A DNA stretch of 64,000 nucleotides. It comes from Caulobacteraceae bacterium. Its GTDB lineage: Bacteria; Pseudomonadota; Alphaproteobacteria; Caulobacterales; Caulobacteraceae. Below are positions 1 to 9,480 of this stretch, piece by piece. The position numbers and the translations under genes were made by a program. The first letter of the stretch is position 1. Each line of letters begins with the position of its first letter. Below the pieces are notes generated by a model. That model was not told the DNA's origin and did not search any database. It saw only the letters and a list, made by a program, of their open reading frames with translations. The stretch spans positions 62,001 through 126,000 of the forward strand of contig CANJME010000006.1 of assembly GCA_947475875.1 (NCBI GenBank), read 5' to 3'.

Positions 1-1
1 C

Positions 2-304
2 TATGAAGGCGGCATCGCCAATATGAACTACTCGATCTCGAACACGGCCGAATACGGGGAATACGCCACCGGCCCGCGCATCGTCACCGCCGAGACCAAG
101 GCCGAGATGAAGCGCGTGCTGGAAGACATCCAGTCGGGCCGCTTCGTGCGCGAGTTCATGACCGAGAACGCCGCCGGCCAGCCGGTGCTGAAGGCTACCC
201 GCCGCCGACTGGGCGAGCACCAGATCGAGGAAGTCGGCGCCCAGCTGCGCGGCATGATGCCCTGGATCGGCAAGAACAAGCTGGTCGACAAGGCGCGGAA
301 CTAG
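2..304 (+). CDS. ilvC: Ketol-acid reductoisomerase, C-terminal 100 residues (gene starts before the window)
   Basis: The frame is open from the first bases and ends at TAG 302-304. The residues match the end of class I ketol-acid reductoisomerase (acetohydroxyacid isomeroreductase), the NADPH and Mg-dependent second step of valine, leucine and isoleucine synthesis in the cytosol. Visible landmarks are the segment [20 protein letters not shown] and the closing [20 protein letters not shown], both typical of the C-terminal knotted helical domain. The usual protein is about 340 residues, so roughly two thirds lies outside the window. It is followed after 4 bp by a lipoprotein gene on the same strand. 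Recognition is by eye but the family end is distinctive. Confidence 0.93.
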   Translation, partial: YEGGIANMNYSISNTAEYGEYATGPRIVTAETKAEMKRVLEDIQSGRFVREFMTENAAGQPVLKATRRRLGEHQIEEVGAQLRGMMPWIGKNKLVDKARN

Positions 305-308
305 GCTG

Positions 309-749
309 ATGCGCCGGCCCGCAGCCGCTGTTCTGCTTTGTCTGGCGCTCAGCGGCTGTAGCCAGGGTTTTGTCGGCGCGCGCGATTATGCCCGCGTGGC
401 CGACTGCTACGCGGCGTTCTTCTCGGCGCACATGGACGCGCTGGATCCGAGCCTGAGCTTGTCCAATGAGCAAATAAGCCAGGCCGAGCTCATCACCATG
501 CAGGGCGTCAACCGCATGACGCCGTACATCGTTGAGGCCAAGAAGAGCGCCGGCGGCGACCGGAAATTCCTGCAACTGGTGGCGGCCTGGCGAAAGCGGC
601 CCGAGTTCAGCGTCGCCCTGGCTTCAACGCCAAAGGCCAAGGCGATGGTCTATGAGAGCGTGCTGGATGAAGCCGAGGGGTGTCACAAGACCATGGATCG
701 GTGGGGGGTTACCGATGGGGCGAAGAAGGCCGCATCAGCGCCGAAGTAG
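309..749 (+). CDS. Small predicted lipoprotein of unknown function
   Basis: A 146-residue protein beginning MRRPAAAVLLCLALSGC, a type II signal peptide with lipobox LSGC, so the mature form should start at Cys17 and be lipid-anchored facing the periplasm. The mature part is mostly helical-looking with three further cysteines (in RVADCYAAF, and near the end in EGCHKTMDRWG) and no motif I recognise. It starts 4 bp after the ilvC stop on the same strand, so it is probably co-transcribed, although no link to branched-chain amino acids can be inferred. ATG at 309 is the only start that leaves an intact signal peptide. The frame closes with a Lys/Ala-rich tail. Confidence 0.7.
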   Translation: MRRPAAAVLLCLALSGCSQGFVGARDYARVADCYAAFFSAHMDALDPSLSLSNEQISQAELITMQGVNRMTPYIVEAKKSAGGDRKFLQLVAAWRKRPEFSVALASTPKAKAMVYESVLDEAEGCHKTMDRWGVTDGAKKAASAPK

Positions 750-768
750 CCGCAACGACAACAAACGT

Positions 769-898
769 CGTCATCCTCGGGTTCAGCGAAGCTGAAGCCC
801 GAGCACCCAGCAGCGCTGGTGATGAAGCTGCACATTCACGTTGAGGGCAGGGATGCTGGGTCCTCGGCCTTGCCCACGCGGGCAAACCGAGGGTGACG
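769..898. repeat. Palindromic intergenic element with CGTCAYCC ends, copy 1
   Basis: A 130-bp element whose ends are inverted copies: CGTCATCCTCGG at 769-780 and CCGAGGGTGACG at 887-898 (11 of 12 pair). Inside are two hairpins, one at about 777-803 (CTCGGG TTCAGC against GCTGAA GCCCGAG) and one at about 862-892 (CCTCGG..TTGCCC against GGGCAA.CCGAGG). It lies between convergent lipoprotein and purN genes. Elements with the same ends occur at 14162-14280 and 29590-29702. Confidence 0.7.
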
Positions 899-918
899 GA
901 CTATTATTGAACTGGATT

Positions 919-1497
919 CTAGCCCTTCGCGGCCGCCAGCGCCTTGAGCGTGCGCACGAACAGGGCCGGCTCGATGGCCATGACGCGGGTTTCCACGGCC
1001 TCGGCGGTATCGCCCGGGTAAACGGGCACCCGCTCCTGGGCGACGATTTCTCCGTGGTCGTATTCGCCGTCGACAACGTGGACGGTGGCGCCGCTCTCGA
1101 TCACTTCGGCGGCGACGACCGCTTCATGCACCTTGCGTCCATACATCCCTTCGCCGCCGAAGTCGGGCAGCAGGGCCGGGTGGATATTGAGGATGCGGCC
1201 CGAAAAAGCTTCCAGCACCTTGGGTCCCAATTTCCGCAGATAGCCTGAAAGGATCACCCATTCGGCGCCGGCCGCGTTCAGCGCCGTCAGCGCCCGCTCG
1301 TCGGCCGCCTCGCCGTCCGCGCCGACGGTCGGGATGATCAGGTGCTCCAGCCCGTTGGCGGCGGCGAACTCCAGCGCCTTGCAGGGCCGGTTGGCGATCA
1401 GCAGCGCTGGCGTAGCCGCGATCTCGCCCGTCCGGCACGCCGCCACAATGGCGCGCATGGAAGAGCCCGAGCCCGAAGCGAAGAAGGCGAGTCGCAT
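919..1497 (-). CDS. purN: Phosphoribosylglycinamide formyltransferase (GAR transformylase)
   Basis: PurN transfers the formyl group of 10-formyltetrahydrofolate to GAR, the third step of de novo purine synthesis. The 192-residue protein starts with the family nucleotide-binding strand MRLAFFASGSGSSMRAI. It carries ILNIHPALLPDFGG, holding the catalytic Asn and His, and the later G-A-T-V-H-V-V-D segment with D-H-G of the folate site. The reading frame extends 7 codons upstream, but the start at 1497 (MRLAFF) places the first beta strand at the N-terminus as in the family, so I chose it. It stands alone here, convergent with the preceding lipoprotein gene; the usual partner purM is not in the window. 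Confidence 0.9.
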   Translation of the reverse strand: MRLAFFASGSGSSMRAIVAACRTGEIAATPALLIANRPCKALEFAAANGLEHLIIPTVGADGEAADERALTALNAAGAEWVILSGYLRKLGPKVLEAFSGRILNIHPALLPDFGGEGMYGRKVHEAVVAAEVIESGATVHVVDGEYDHGEIVAQERVPVYPGDTAEAVETRVMAIEPALFVRTLKALAAAKG

Positions 1498-1695
1498 GGC
1501 GGCTATCCTAGCATGCATCGGGTTCTACACGCCCATGGTTGAGGCGGTGAAAGCAAGGGTAGCGGCTTGAGGCGGAGCTGCCGCGCAATTGCTCACTTAG
1601 GGGAAGATCGAGCAATTTTCTGGATCGGCATGGTTGAAATGCGGCGGATTCGTGTTAGTCTAACTGAACAACGTTCATGAACGAGGGCGCCTCCC

Positions 1696-4600
1696 ATGGC
1701 CAAGACCCGGTTGCTTTGTTCGTCCATTCTCGTCTCTGCCGCGCTGGCCTTGCCGGCCTTCGCCCAGGAGGAACCGGCCGAGCCGGCCACGGGCGTCGCG
1801 CCCCTGGTCATCACCGGCACGCGATTGCAGATCCAGGACTACATCTCGCCCAACCCAACCACCTCGGCGGACGCCCAGCAGATTCAGGCCTCGGGCGACA
1901 CCAATCTTGGCGACTTCCTCACCGACTACCCGGCCCTGGTGTCATCGATCACCGACCAGCTGGGGGCGGAAACGGCGACGCCCTATTATGTCGGACTGAA
2001 CCTGCTCGACCTGCGCGGTCTGGGCCTCGACCGAACCCTGGTGCTCGTCAACGGCCGGCGGCACGTGGCGGCTTTTCCGGGAACCTCAGCCGTTGACGTC
2101 AACTCCATACCGACCGACCTGGTTGAGCGGGTGGAAATCCTGACCGGCGGCGCCTCGGCGGTCTATGGCGCCGATGGGGTGTCCGGCGTGGTCAATTTCA
2201 TCCTCAAGGACAACTTCAACGGCGTCTCTGCGCGCGCCCAGCACGGCTGGAGCCAGGACGGCGGCGGCGAGTCCAACTTCATCAGCCTGCTGGCCGGCCG
2301 CAATTTCCGCAATGACCAGGTCAACGCGACGTTCGCGGCCGAGTATTCCTCGCGGGCGGATGTGAAGTTCAACGACCGCTACTACACCCGCACCGGGGTG
2401 CGCCGGACCCTGTTCGACAACCCCGACGAGGCCGACCTGCCACTCTCCGATCCGGACGCCGATGATCCGACCGTGCCCGATCAGGTCCTGAGCAACAACC
2501 TGCGCTACTACGACTCCTCACCGGGCGGCTCGATTTACACGCGCTATACGGACGGCGCGCCGCGGTTTCTGGGCAATGGCGATCCTTTCATCGACGGCAT
2601 CAATTTCGGCGGCTTCATTTCGATCGGTGGCTCGGGCACCTTGCTCGATGAATACAACGACGACCTGATCCCCGGCGTCGACCGCTGGGCAGCGAACTTC
2701 ATCGGCCACTACGATGTCAGCCCGACCCTGCGGTTGTTCACCGAGCTCAAATACACGCACTCGACCGGCGATTTCACGGCCCAGCCGTCCTACGACTATG
2801 GCCTGCTCATCCCTATCGACAATCCGTTCATTCCGACCACCGCCCGCAACGATGCGCTGAACAATCCGAACGGCTTTGGCGATTTCGTGCTGGTGGCGCG
2901 CGACAACATCGACCTGGGGCGCACGGTCTACACCAACACCAACACCAGCCAGCGCCTCGTGCTTGGTCTCGACGCCAGACTTTCCGACACCATCGATTTC
3001 GAGGCCTCGTTCGTCCACGGCCGCGCGACCCAGCGGCTGCACTACGACAATGTGCGCATCAACGAGCGGTTCTTCGCGGCCACCGACGTGGTGATGGATC
3101 ACGGCGTTCCGGTCTGCCGCTCGAACCTCGATCCCGACGACATTCCGTCGGGCGATGTCTTCGCCCAGTTCGGGTTCGACCCGGACACCTTCGGGACGAC
3201 CTTCACCCCCGGTCCGAACAGCGGCTGTGTGCCCGCCAACGTCTTCGGCGAGGGAAATATCAGCCAGGCGGCGCGCGACTGGATCAATACCGATCTGAAC
3301 GATGTCGCCACCATCGAACAGAGCGTCCTGACCGCCTATATCACCGGCAATTCCCGCAAATGGTTCACCCTGCCCAATTCCGAGCCGCTCTCATTCGTGC
3401 TGGGCGGCGAATATCGCAATGAGAGCAGCGACTATGAGCCCGACGCGCTGCGGATCCTGGCCGATCAGCTGCAGTATCCGCTCACCTTCGCGGGCGAGGC
3501 CTCGGTGACCAAGGGCAGTTTCCATGTCGCCGAAGCCTTCGCCGAGTTCTCCGCACCGATCGTCAAGGACAGCAAATTCGCCAAGCTGATCACGGTGCAG
3601 GGCGCCTATCGCTATTCGGAATATTCAACCTCGGGCTACACCCAGACCTGGAACGCCGGCGGCCGTTGGCAATTCAACGACAGCGTCACGCTGCGCGCGA
3701 CCCGAGCCCGCGCCGTGCGGGCCCCGAATATCAGCGATCTCTTCCAGGGACGCTCCCAGACCTTCGAGACCCTGGTCGACCCTTGCAGCCACGAGAACCT
3801 GTCAAATACCGACACGCCGGGAACGCGCCTGGCCAACTGCCAGACCGATCTGGTTCCCCTGGGCTACACCGTCGGCCCGACCACCTCCGACTACACCGAC
3901 AACAGCTCCGAGGCGACGGGCGGCTTTTTGACGGGCAACCCCGCCCTGAAACCGGAAAAGGCCGACACCCAGACCATCGGCCTGGTCATTACACCCACCG
4001 GCGTTCCGGGCCTGGCCTTCTCGGTCGACTGGTACAAGGTGAAAATCAGGGATGCGATCACCGCCTTTTCGGCCCAGACCATTGTCGACAACTGCTATGA
4101 CCTGCCGCGGCCGAACAATTTCTGCGACCTGATCGACCGTCAGGGGGCCTCCGGCCCCTTCCCCGGCCGGCTCTCCGATTTCACCCAGATCCCCGGAAAC
4201 ATCGCCTCGTTCGAGACCAGCGGCGTCGACTTCACCCTGCGCTACGATCTCGATCCGATGCGCTTTGGCGTGCACCGCGACATTGGCAAGTTCCAGATCT
4301 CGGTGGTCGGCAATATTCTCGACCGCCTGGCGTTCGAGGAGACCTCGGGCGCTGCGGCCGATCTCGACGATGGGGATTTCAACGCCCCGAACTTCCAGGC
4401 GACCCTCGACATCGACTGGACCTGGCACAAGTGGGACGTTAACTACGGCTATGGCTACTTCTCGCGCACCCGCCGGGTCGGCCGCGTCACCCGGGTCAGC
4501 AACCCGGATATCCTGGAACACAAGTACTACGACTACAGCGCCCGCCGCGAGCAGGACATCGCCGTCAGCTACAATGTGAACAAAGGCGTCGAGGTCTATG

Positions 4601-4707
4601 GCGGCATCAACAACTTCACCAACCAGAAGCCTGAGTTCCAGGACTACTACTACCCGGTCAGCCCGCTGGGCCGGTTCTACTATTTTGGCCTCAGGGTGAA
4701 GAAGTAG
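1696..4707 (+). CDS. TonB-dependent outer-membrane receptor
   Basis: A 1003-residue receptor of the large Caulobacter/Xanthomonas-like class. An N-terminal signal peptide (to about AFAQ, residue 24) is followed by a probable TonB box, PLVITGTR. Next is a plug domain (about 45-190) with LDLRGLGLDRTLVLVNGRR and the VERVEILTGGASAVYGADG motif, then a long beta-barrel with FQA-type strands ending in an aromatic C-terminus, GRFYYFGLRVKK, as expected for BAM recognition. Such receptors import siderophores, oligosaccharides or other large nutrients using energy from TonB/ExbBD; the ligand cannot be read from sequence. ATG 1696 gives a clean signal peptide. The 3' end overlaps the convergent M16 protease gene by 17 bp. 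Confidence 0.93.
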   Translation: MAKTRLLCSSILVSAALALPAFAQEEPAEPATGVAPLVITGTRLQIQDYISPNPTTSADAQQIQASGDTNLGDFLTDYPALVSSITDQLGAETATPYYVGLNLLDLRGLGLDRTLVLVNGRRHVAAFPGTSAVDVNSIPTDLVERVEILTGGASAVYGADGVSGVVNFILKDNFNGVSARAQHGWSQDGGGESNFISLLAGRNFRNDQVNATFAAEYSSRADVKFNDRYYTRTGVRRTLFDNPDEADLPLSDPDADDPTVPDQVLSNNLRYYDSSPGGSIYTRYTDGAPRFLGNGDPFIDGINFGGFISIGGSGTLLDEYNDDLIPGVDRWAANFIGHYDVSPTLRLFTELKYTHSTGDFTAQPSYDYGLLIPIDNPFIPTTARNDALNNPNGFGDFVLVARDNIDLGRTVYTNTNTSQRLVLGLDARLSDTIDFEASFVHGRATQRLHYDNVRINERFFAATDVVMDHGVPVCRSNLDPDDIPSGDVFAQFGFDPDTFGTTFTPGPNSGCVPANVFGEGNISQAARDWINTDLNDVATIEQSVLTAYITGNSRKWFTLPNSEPLSFVLGGEYRNESSDYEPDALRILADQLQYPLTFAGEASVTKGSFHVAEAFAEFSAPIVKDSKFAKLITVQGAYRYSEYSTSGYTQTWNAGGRWQFNDSVTLRATRARAVRAPNISDLFQGRSQTFETLVDPCSHENLSNTDTPGTRLANCQTDLVPLGYTVGPTTSDYTDNSSEATGGFLTGNPALKPEKADTQTIGLVITPTGVPGLAFSVDWYKVKIRDAITAFSAQTIVDNCYDLPRPNNFCDLIDRQGASGPFPGRLSDFTQIPGNIASFETSGVDFTLRYDLDPMRFGVHRDIGKFQISVVGNILDRLAFEETSGAAADLDDGDFNAPNFQATLDIDWTWHKWDVNYGYGYFSRTRRVGRVTRVSNPDILEHKYYDYSARREQDIAVSYNVNKGVEVYGGINNFTNQKPEFQDYYYPVSPLGRFYYFGLRVKK

Positions 4708-7561
4708 CGGCCTCTGGAAGGATCACGGCCCGCCAGGCCCGATCCTTGACCAGCCAGGCCTGGGCGGCGCTTCGGATATCGGCGCGGGTCAGGTTGGCGG
4801 TTTCGGGCAGCGCGCGGGCCATCAGACCGGCCAGGCGCGGGTCGGTCTGTAGGTTCGACAGATGCGCCATCCAGGTTGAGTCGCTGTATTGCGCCCGGGT
4901 GAGGAATTCGAGCCGGGGGTTGCGGGCCCGGTTGAATTCGTCGGCCGAGATATCCCGGGCCGCGAGATCCGCCGCCACCTGCTCGATGGCCGCCATGACG
5001 GACGCCGCATCCTCGGGCCGAACGGTGATGCGCACCGAGATCAGGCCATAGCCCGGGAAGGTGCGTGAAAACTGCTCGGCCACAGCCGGCGAATAGGTCC
5101 GCGCCTGGCGGGTGCGCAGCTCGTCCAGAAGCCGGTTGCCGAGGATGAGGCTGAGGAGGTTGGCGGCTTGCGTCTGGCGGGTGTTGGCCAGGGCGTCCGT
5201 CCCTGGCCAGGCGATCACCACCATGGCCTGATCGGCCGGGCCCTTGTGAAAGAGCTGGACAGGTGTGGGCGTCGGAGCCGGAAAGCGCACGGCGCGCAGG
5301 CCGGGCGGCTCAGGCGCATCGGGCCGGGCGGGCAGGGCGCCGAAGGTGCGGCTCACCATCTCGATAGCGCGGGCCACATTCACCTCACCGACGATAATCA
5401 CCTCGATGGGCGAGGTCTCGGCGATCGGACGCATCCAGTCGGCCGCCTCCTCGGGCTTCCACGTCGCCTGCAGGGCGGCGCTCGAATAGACCCAGCGCAG
5501 GTCGCCGGAGTGCAGCAGCGCGGGCACGTAACGGGCGTAGATTCCCTCCGGCGTGAACGGGTCGGACCGTTCCTGCTCGACGTTTTCCTTCAGCTGACCG
5601 GCCCAGTGATCGGGCCGCCAGGCGTCGGCGACAAAGGGCGCGGCCATGCGCTGCAGTTGCAGCTCCAGCTGATCGGGGGGCGTGGCCAGGGTGGCGCTGT
5701 TGGTCAGCTCGAACGCATCATCCGCCTGGCCGGGCATGGCGGCGACCCGTTTGCCGCTCAGGGTTCGGGCAAGCTCGGTTTCGGAGTAACCCTTCAGGCC
5801 GCCATCGTAGAACATCAGGAAACCGAAATCGGAGGGTCCGAGGGCGTCGGTGGGCATGGCGAGCCGCCCCCTGCCGAAGCGCACCTTCACCTGCACCTCG
5901 TTGCGCGTGTAGCCGGTCGGCTTGATGGTCAGACGCACGTTGTTTTCGAAGCGGATCAGGGTGGCGCCAAGGGCATTATCGGTGCGCCGCTCGGCCACCC
6001 GCCCGGCCGGGCCGAAGCTGGTGTAGGTCCAGGGCTTTACCGGCGGCGGAACATAAGCGACGGCGGGCGCTCCTTGCGCCGCCGCCAGCCGGGCAGCCAG
6101 CCCTGCCTGGCCGCCCGGCGGCTCGGCCGGTCCATAGTAGAGCATGGCCGACGGCCCGCTCATCCGGGCGCGCAGGGTGGCGTTGACCTCGGACAGCGTC
6201 ATCGAGCTTGCTGCCCGCTCAAACACCGCCCGGCGGTCGGGCCCGGCGAGATAGACCTGGTCAGCGCCGTCGGTGAGGGCGTCGGCGATCTGGCTGGTGC
6301 GCAAGGTCACCTGGCCGATTTCCGTGTCGAGGCTGGCGCGCAGGAAGCCGATGGCGTCCTCCATCTCTTCGCGGGTGATCCCCTGATCGCTGATCTGGCG
6401 GCGGGTGCGGACCTGGAAGTCCAGCGCCTCGGGGAGATTGCGGATATGCGAGAGACTGACGAGGTCGCCGCTCGCCACCTGGCCGATGTCGGCGGTCCCG
6501 AGGCCGTCGACGATCTCGAAGGGCTGCACGTCGGGCTCGAGCATGCGGCGCAGGCGAAGCCGCATGGCCAGCTGGCCGACCCGCTGCACCCAGCGCTGGC
6601 GCTCGCCCGCCGCGCTCACATCGGGGGCCGCGTAGGGATGGAACCACAGCTCTTCCAGCCCGTCGTTCTCGACCCCCGGCAGGGTGACGACGGTGACGGA
6701 CGGATTGGTCGGCGGCCGGGCGAGGGGGGCGGGGTCGGCGCCGGGCGCACCCCGTCCGCGCCAGCTCATGAAGGCGCGGCGCAGTTTCTGTTCGGCCTGG
6801 TCGACATTGATGTCGCCGACGATCACCACCGTCGCCCGCTCTGGCCGGTAGTAGGCGTCGTAGAATTCCCGCACTTTGGCGGCCGTGGCGGCCTGCACGA
6901 CAGCGGGGCTGCCGCCGGGGCCGCGCGCGAACGGATGGTCGCCCAGCTGCCAGCGCGCCAGGGCTTCGAGCAGATCAAGTTGCGGCGTGCGCTTGGCGCG
7001 CAGCTCGGCCAGAACGACATCCCGCTCCGCATCGAGCGTGGCCGGATCGAGGGTCAGTTCCGAGGCGATCTCGCGCAGCATCGATAAGCCGGTGTCGAGG
7101 GTGGCCTCATCGTTTTTGGCGAGGTTGAATTTGTAGAAGGTCTGGGCGCCCTCGGTGGCGGCGTTGATGTCGCGGCCGTAGCGCAGGCCCAGCCGCTCCA
7201 GGGTCGAGCGCACATCGCCGTCGGGAATACGGTTCGAGCCCCGGAACGCCATGTGTTCGATGAAATGGGCGATGCCGGCCTGGTCGTTGCGCTCGTGCAT
7301 GGCGCCGCCGTCGATGACCAGCCGGATGGCCACCTGGCCGGCAGGTATGGTGTTCCTGCGGACGGCGTATTTCAGCCCGTTCGGCATCACCCCGAACACC
7401 ACGATCGGGTCGGGCTTGAGGTCGCTCTTGTCCTGCGCCCAGGGCCGGTGCGGCGCGATCGGCGGCGTGCGGCCGCCTTGCGGAGCGGCAGAGCCCGCCA
7501 CAAGCAAAAGCCCCACCGCGAGGGCCGCGGCGGCGAGACGATGAAGCCCGGACATGAGCAT
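4691..7561 (-). CDS. Exported two-domain M16 zinc metallopeptidase (insulinase/pitrilysin family)
   Basis: About 956 residues from ATG 7561 (ATG 7555 is equally possible; the longer TTG start at 7582 is less likely because it would extend ahead of the signal peptide). A signal sequence rich in Ala/Leu ends near GSAAPQ, placing the protein in the periplasm. The inverted zinc motif HFIEH is at about residues 99-103, with the downstream glutamate in the VVLAELRAKR helix. A second, inactive-looking M16 half follows, which is the normal plan for this family of paired clamshell peptidases that degrade peptides. It converges on the TonB receptor, overlapping it by 17 bp; a role in clearing peptides taken up or released at the envelope would be speculation. 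Confidence 0.9.
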   Translation of the reverse strand: MLMSGLHRLAAAALAVGLLLVAGSAAPQGGRTPPIAPHRPWAQDKSDLKPDPIVVFGVMPNGLKYAVRRNTIPAGQVAIRLVIDGGAMHERNDQAGIAHFIEHMAFRGSNRIPDGDVRSTLERLGLRYGRDINAATEGAQTFYKFNLAKNDEATLDTGLSMLREIASELTLDPATLDAERDVVLAELRAKRTPQLDLLEALARWQLGDHPFARGPGGSPAVVQAATAAKVREFYDAYYRPERATVVIVGDINVDQAEQKLRRAFMSWRGRGAPGADPAPLARPPTNPSVTVVTLPGVENDGLEELWFHPYAAPDVSAAGERQRWVQRVGQLAMRLRLRRMLEPDVQPFEIVDGLGTADIGQVASGDLVSLSHIRNLPEALDFQVRTRRQISDQGITREEMEDAIGFLRASLDTEIGQVTLRTSQIADALTDGADQVYLAGPDRRAVFERAASSMTLSEVNATLRARMSGPSAMLYYGPAEPPGGQAGLAARLAAAQGAPAVAYVPPPVKPWTYTSFGPAGRVAERRTDNALGATLIRFENNVRLTIKPTGYTRNEVQVKVRFGRGRLAMPTDALGPSDFGFLMFYDGGLKGYSETELARTLSGKRVAAMPGQADDAFELTNSATLATPPDQLELQLQRMAAPFVADAWRPDHWAGQLKENVEQERSDPFTPEGIYARYVPALLHSGDLRWVYSSAALQATWKPEEAADWMRPIAETSPIEVIIVGEVNVARAIEMVSRTFGALPARPDAPEPPGLRAVRFPAPTPTPVQLFHKGPADQAMVVIAWPGTDALANTRQTQAANLLSLILGNRLLDELRTRQARTYSPAVAEQFSRTFPGYGLISVRITVRPEDAASVMAAIEQVAADLAARDISADEFNRARNPRLEFLTRAQYSDSTWMAHLSNLQTDPRLAGLMARALPETANLTRADIRSAAQAWLVKDRAWRAVILPEAATSSP

Positions 7562-7623
7562 GGCTATTCGTAACCCGTACAAACGCCACGAAGAAAGGCT
7601 ACGCCGAAACGGCGGGGTGTCAA

Positions 7624-8790
7624 TCAGCCCTTGGCCTTGTCCATCAGCCCGGCGAACCGTTCGAACAGGTAGAGACTGTCGGTCGGTCCGGGCGAGGCCT
7701 CGGGGTGGTGCTGGACCGAAAACACCGGCCGGTCCTTCAGCGCGATGCCGGCGTTGGTGCCGTCGAAGAGAGAGACGTGGGTTTCGGTCACGGGCGCGGG
7801 CAAGCTGTCGCGATCGACGGTGAAGCCGTGGTTCATCGAGACGATCTCGACTTTGCCGGTGGTCAGGTCCTGCACCGGGTGGTTGGCGCCATGGTGGCCC
7901 TGGTCCATCTTGCGGGTCTTGGCGCCGAGCGCCAGCGCCAGCATCTGGTGGCCGAGGCAGATGCCGAACACCGGTTTGCCGCTCTCGACCAGCTTTTTGA
8001 TCACCGGCACGGAATAGACCCCCGTCGCGGCCGGGTCGCCCGGGCCGTTGGAGAGCAGGACGCCGTCGGGATTACGCGCCAGGATGTCCTCGGCGGAAGT
8101 CGAGGCCGGCACGACGGTGACCTTGGCGCCGATGGAATTGAGTGAGCGCAGGATGTTGCGCTTGATACCGTAATCGATGACCACGACGTCGTATTTTGGC
8201 TTGTCGTTTTCACTGTAGCCCCCTGGCCATTCCCACAGGCCTTCGGTGAAGCCGAAGCTCTGGGTGCAGGTGGCGTCTTTGGCGAGGTCCAGGCCCTCCA
8301 GCCCGGCCCATTCCGCCGCTTTCGCCTTCAGCGCGGCGAGATCGAACTTGCCGTCCGGGGAATGGGCGATGACGCCGTGCGGCATGCCGTGCTCACGGAT
8401 CGAGCGGGTGAGCGCCCGGGTATCGACGCCGGAAAGGCCGATGACGCCGCGCCTAGCCATCCAGGTGTCGAGATCAGCTTTGGAGCGCCAGTTGGCGGGG
8501 CCGGTGGGAACGTCGCGGAAGATCGCGCCCCGGGCCGCCGTACCGGCCCCGGCCCCGAACTCTTCCAGGTCTTCCAGATTGGTCCCGACATTGCCGACAT
8601 GGGGGAAGGTGAAGGCGACGATCTGCGCCATGTAGGACGGGTCGGTCAGGATCTCCTGATAACCGGTCATCGCGGTGTTGAAGCAGACCTCACCCACCGC
8701 CTCGCCCTCGGCCCCGCAGCCGTTACCCTGCAACACAACGCCATTGGCCAGCACGAGCACCCCAGTGCAGCCGGGCAGCAGGTCGGTCAT
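7624..8790 (-). CDS. carA: Carbamoyl-phosphate synthase small (glutaminase) subunit
   Basis: CarA hydrolyses glutamine and passes ammonia to CarB for carbamoyl phosphate, the precursor of arginine and pyrimidines. The 388-residue protein has the N-terminal CarA domain (with [16 protein letters not shown]-type residues) and a class I glutamine amidotransferase domain: nucleophile Cys in [14 protein letters not shown] and the His/Glu pair in [11 protein letters not shown]. The open frame continues 40 codons upstream, but ATG 8790 is preceded by AGGAG at a proper distance and starts at the family position ([14 protein letters not shown]). carB is not in the window. A terminator of the upstream regulator lies just ahead, so carA probably has its own promoter in 8791-8833. 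Confidence 0.95.
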   Translation of the reverse strand: MTDLLPGCTGVLVLANGVVLQGNGCGAEGEAVGEVCFNTAMTGYQEILTDPSYMAQIVAFTFPHVGNVGTNLEDLEEFGAGAGTAARGAIFRDVPTGPANWRSKADLDTWMARRGVIGLSGVDTRALTRSIREHGMPHGVIAHSPDGKFDLAALKAKAAEWAGLEGLDLAKDATCTQSFGFTEGLWEWPGGYSENDKPKYDVVVIDYGIKRNILRSLNSIGAKVTVVPASTSAEDILARNPDGVLLSNGPGDPAATGVYSVPVIKKLVESGKPVFGICLGHQMLALALGAKTRKMDQGHHGANHPVQDLTTGKVEIVSMNHGFTVDRDSLPAPVTETHVSLFDGTNAGIALKDRPVFSVQHHPEASPGPTDSLYLFERFAGLMDKAKG

Positions 8791-8833
8791 GGGCGGGGAA
8801 TCTCCTGGCAGGTCGGGGTGTGGCGATAGTCGC

Positions 8834-8865
8834 AAAAAAGCGGGCGTGGGGTAACCCCCGCCCGC
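8834..8865 (-). terminator. Rho-independent terminator of the BlaI-type gene
   Basis: Read on the minus strand, arms GCGGGCG and CGCCCGC (8859-8865 and 8840-8846) plus a GGGG/CCCC inner stem form a strong GC hairpin with a 3-nt loop, followed directly by six Ts (8839-8834). It lies about 50 bp after the stop of the regulator gene and just before carA, so it should insulate carA from read-through. Confidence 0.8.
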
Positions 8866-8913
8866 TTCATCGAAGCGCCTGTAAGTAGGGGCGCTCCAAC
8901 GACCGGTCAAGCA

Positions 8914-9279
8914 TCACCCATCATCCAGTTCTGCGATGAGGGCCTTCAGTTCGGCAATGTCCCGCGGAGTGAGTTTTCTTTGTTCGGAGAAATGGCTGAC
9001 CAGCGGTGCGAGCCGTCCATCAAAGAGGCGGCCGAGCAGCCCTTCGCTTTCGGTGGTGACATAGTCGTCGCGAGCCAGAACCGGCGAATAGAGATAGCGC
9101 CGTCCGTCCTTCTCGGCCTTGATCGCGCCCTTGTTCAACAGACGGTTGATCAAGGTCTTCACCGTCGCCTCGGTCCAATCGTTCGGCCCGGCGATCTTGG
9201 CGGAAATATCTTCGGCGGGCAGGGGTGACTTGACCCACAGGGCCTCCATCACCGCGCTCTCAGCTGGGCTTACTCGCAT
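8914..9279 (-). CDS. BlaI/MecI/CopY-family transcriptional repressor, without a BlaR1 partner
   Basis: A 121-residue protein with the winged-helix fold of BlaI/MecI. MRVSPAESAVMEALW opens the first helix, and TEATVKTLINRLLNKGAIK is the recognition helix and turn, followed by the wing DGRRYLYSPV. The C-terminal dimerisation helix ends near ELKALIAELDDG. Family members repress beta-lactamase or copper genes and are usually cleaved by a membrane BlaR1/MecR1 protease. No such protease or beta-lactamase gene is adjacent: dnaG is divergent and carA is downstream. An upstream in-frame ATG at 9297 is possible, but ATG 9279 (MRVSPAES) fits the family. The target is unknown. No obvious TACA/TGTA operator was seen in the divergent region. 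Confidence 0.85.
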   Translation of the reverse strand: MRVSPAESAVMEALWVKSPLPAEDISAKIAGPNDWTEATVKTLINRLLNKGAIKAEKDGRRYLYSPVLARDDYVTTESEGLLGRLFDGRLAPLVSHFSEQRKLTPRDIAELKALIAELDDG

Positions 9280-9480
9280 CGCATACGATCTCCTCAAGAT
9301 GCCGGGTTACGCTGGTAATCATTTTTGTCAAGCGAGCCAAGAATCGCCGGACGTCACTCGACCCTAAAGCCTCCACAGCTGATTGAGAATTTCCCACAGG
9401 TAGAGCGAGGGAAAATCTACGGCCGCAGGTATGAAAAATACGCGCGTGCACTGCCCGCCCGCCTGGAACATAATCAGAAC

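Noticed and set aside
5168-7087. A 639-codon plus-strand open frame
   Set aside because: It lies entirely antisense to the M16 protease gene, with composition typical of the mirror frame of GC-rich coding DNA and no recognisable domain.
9325-9480. N-terminal extension of DnaG from TTG 9325
   Set aside because: No similarity to primase N-termini; GTG 9481 gives the family start.
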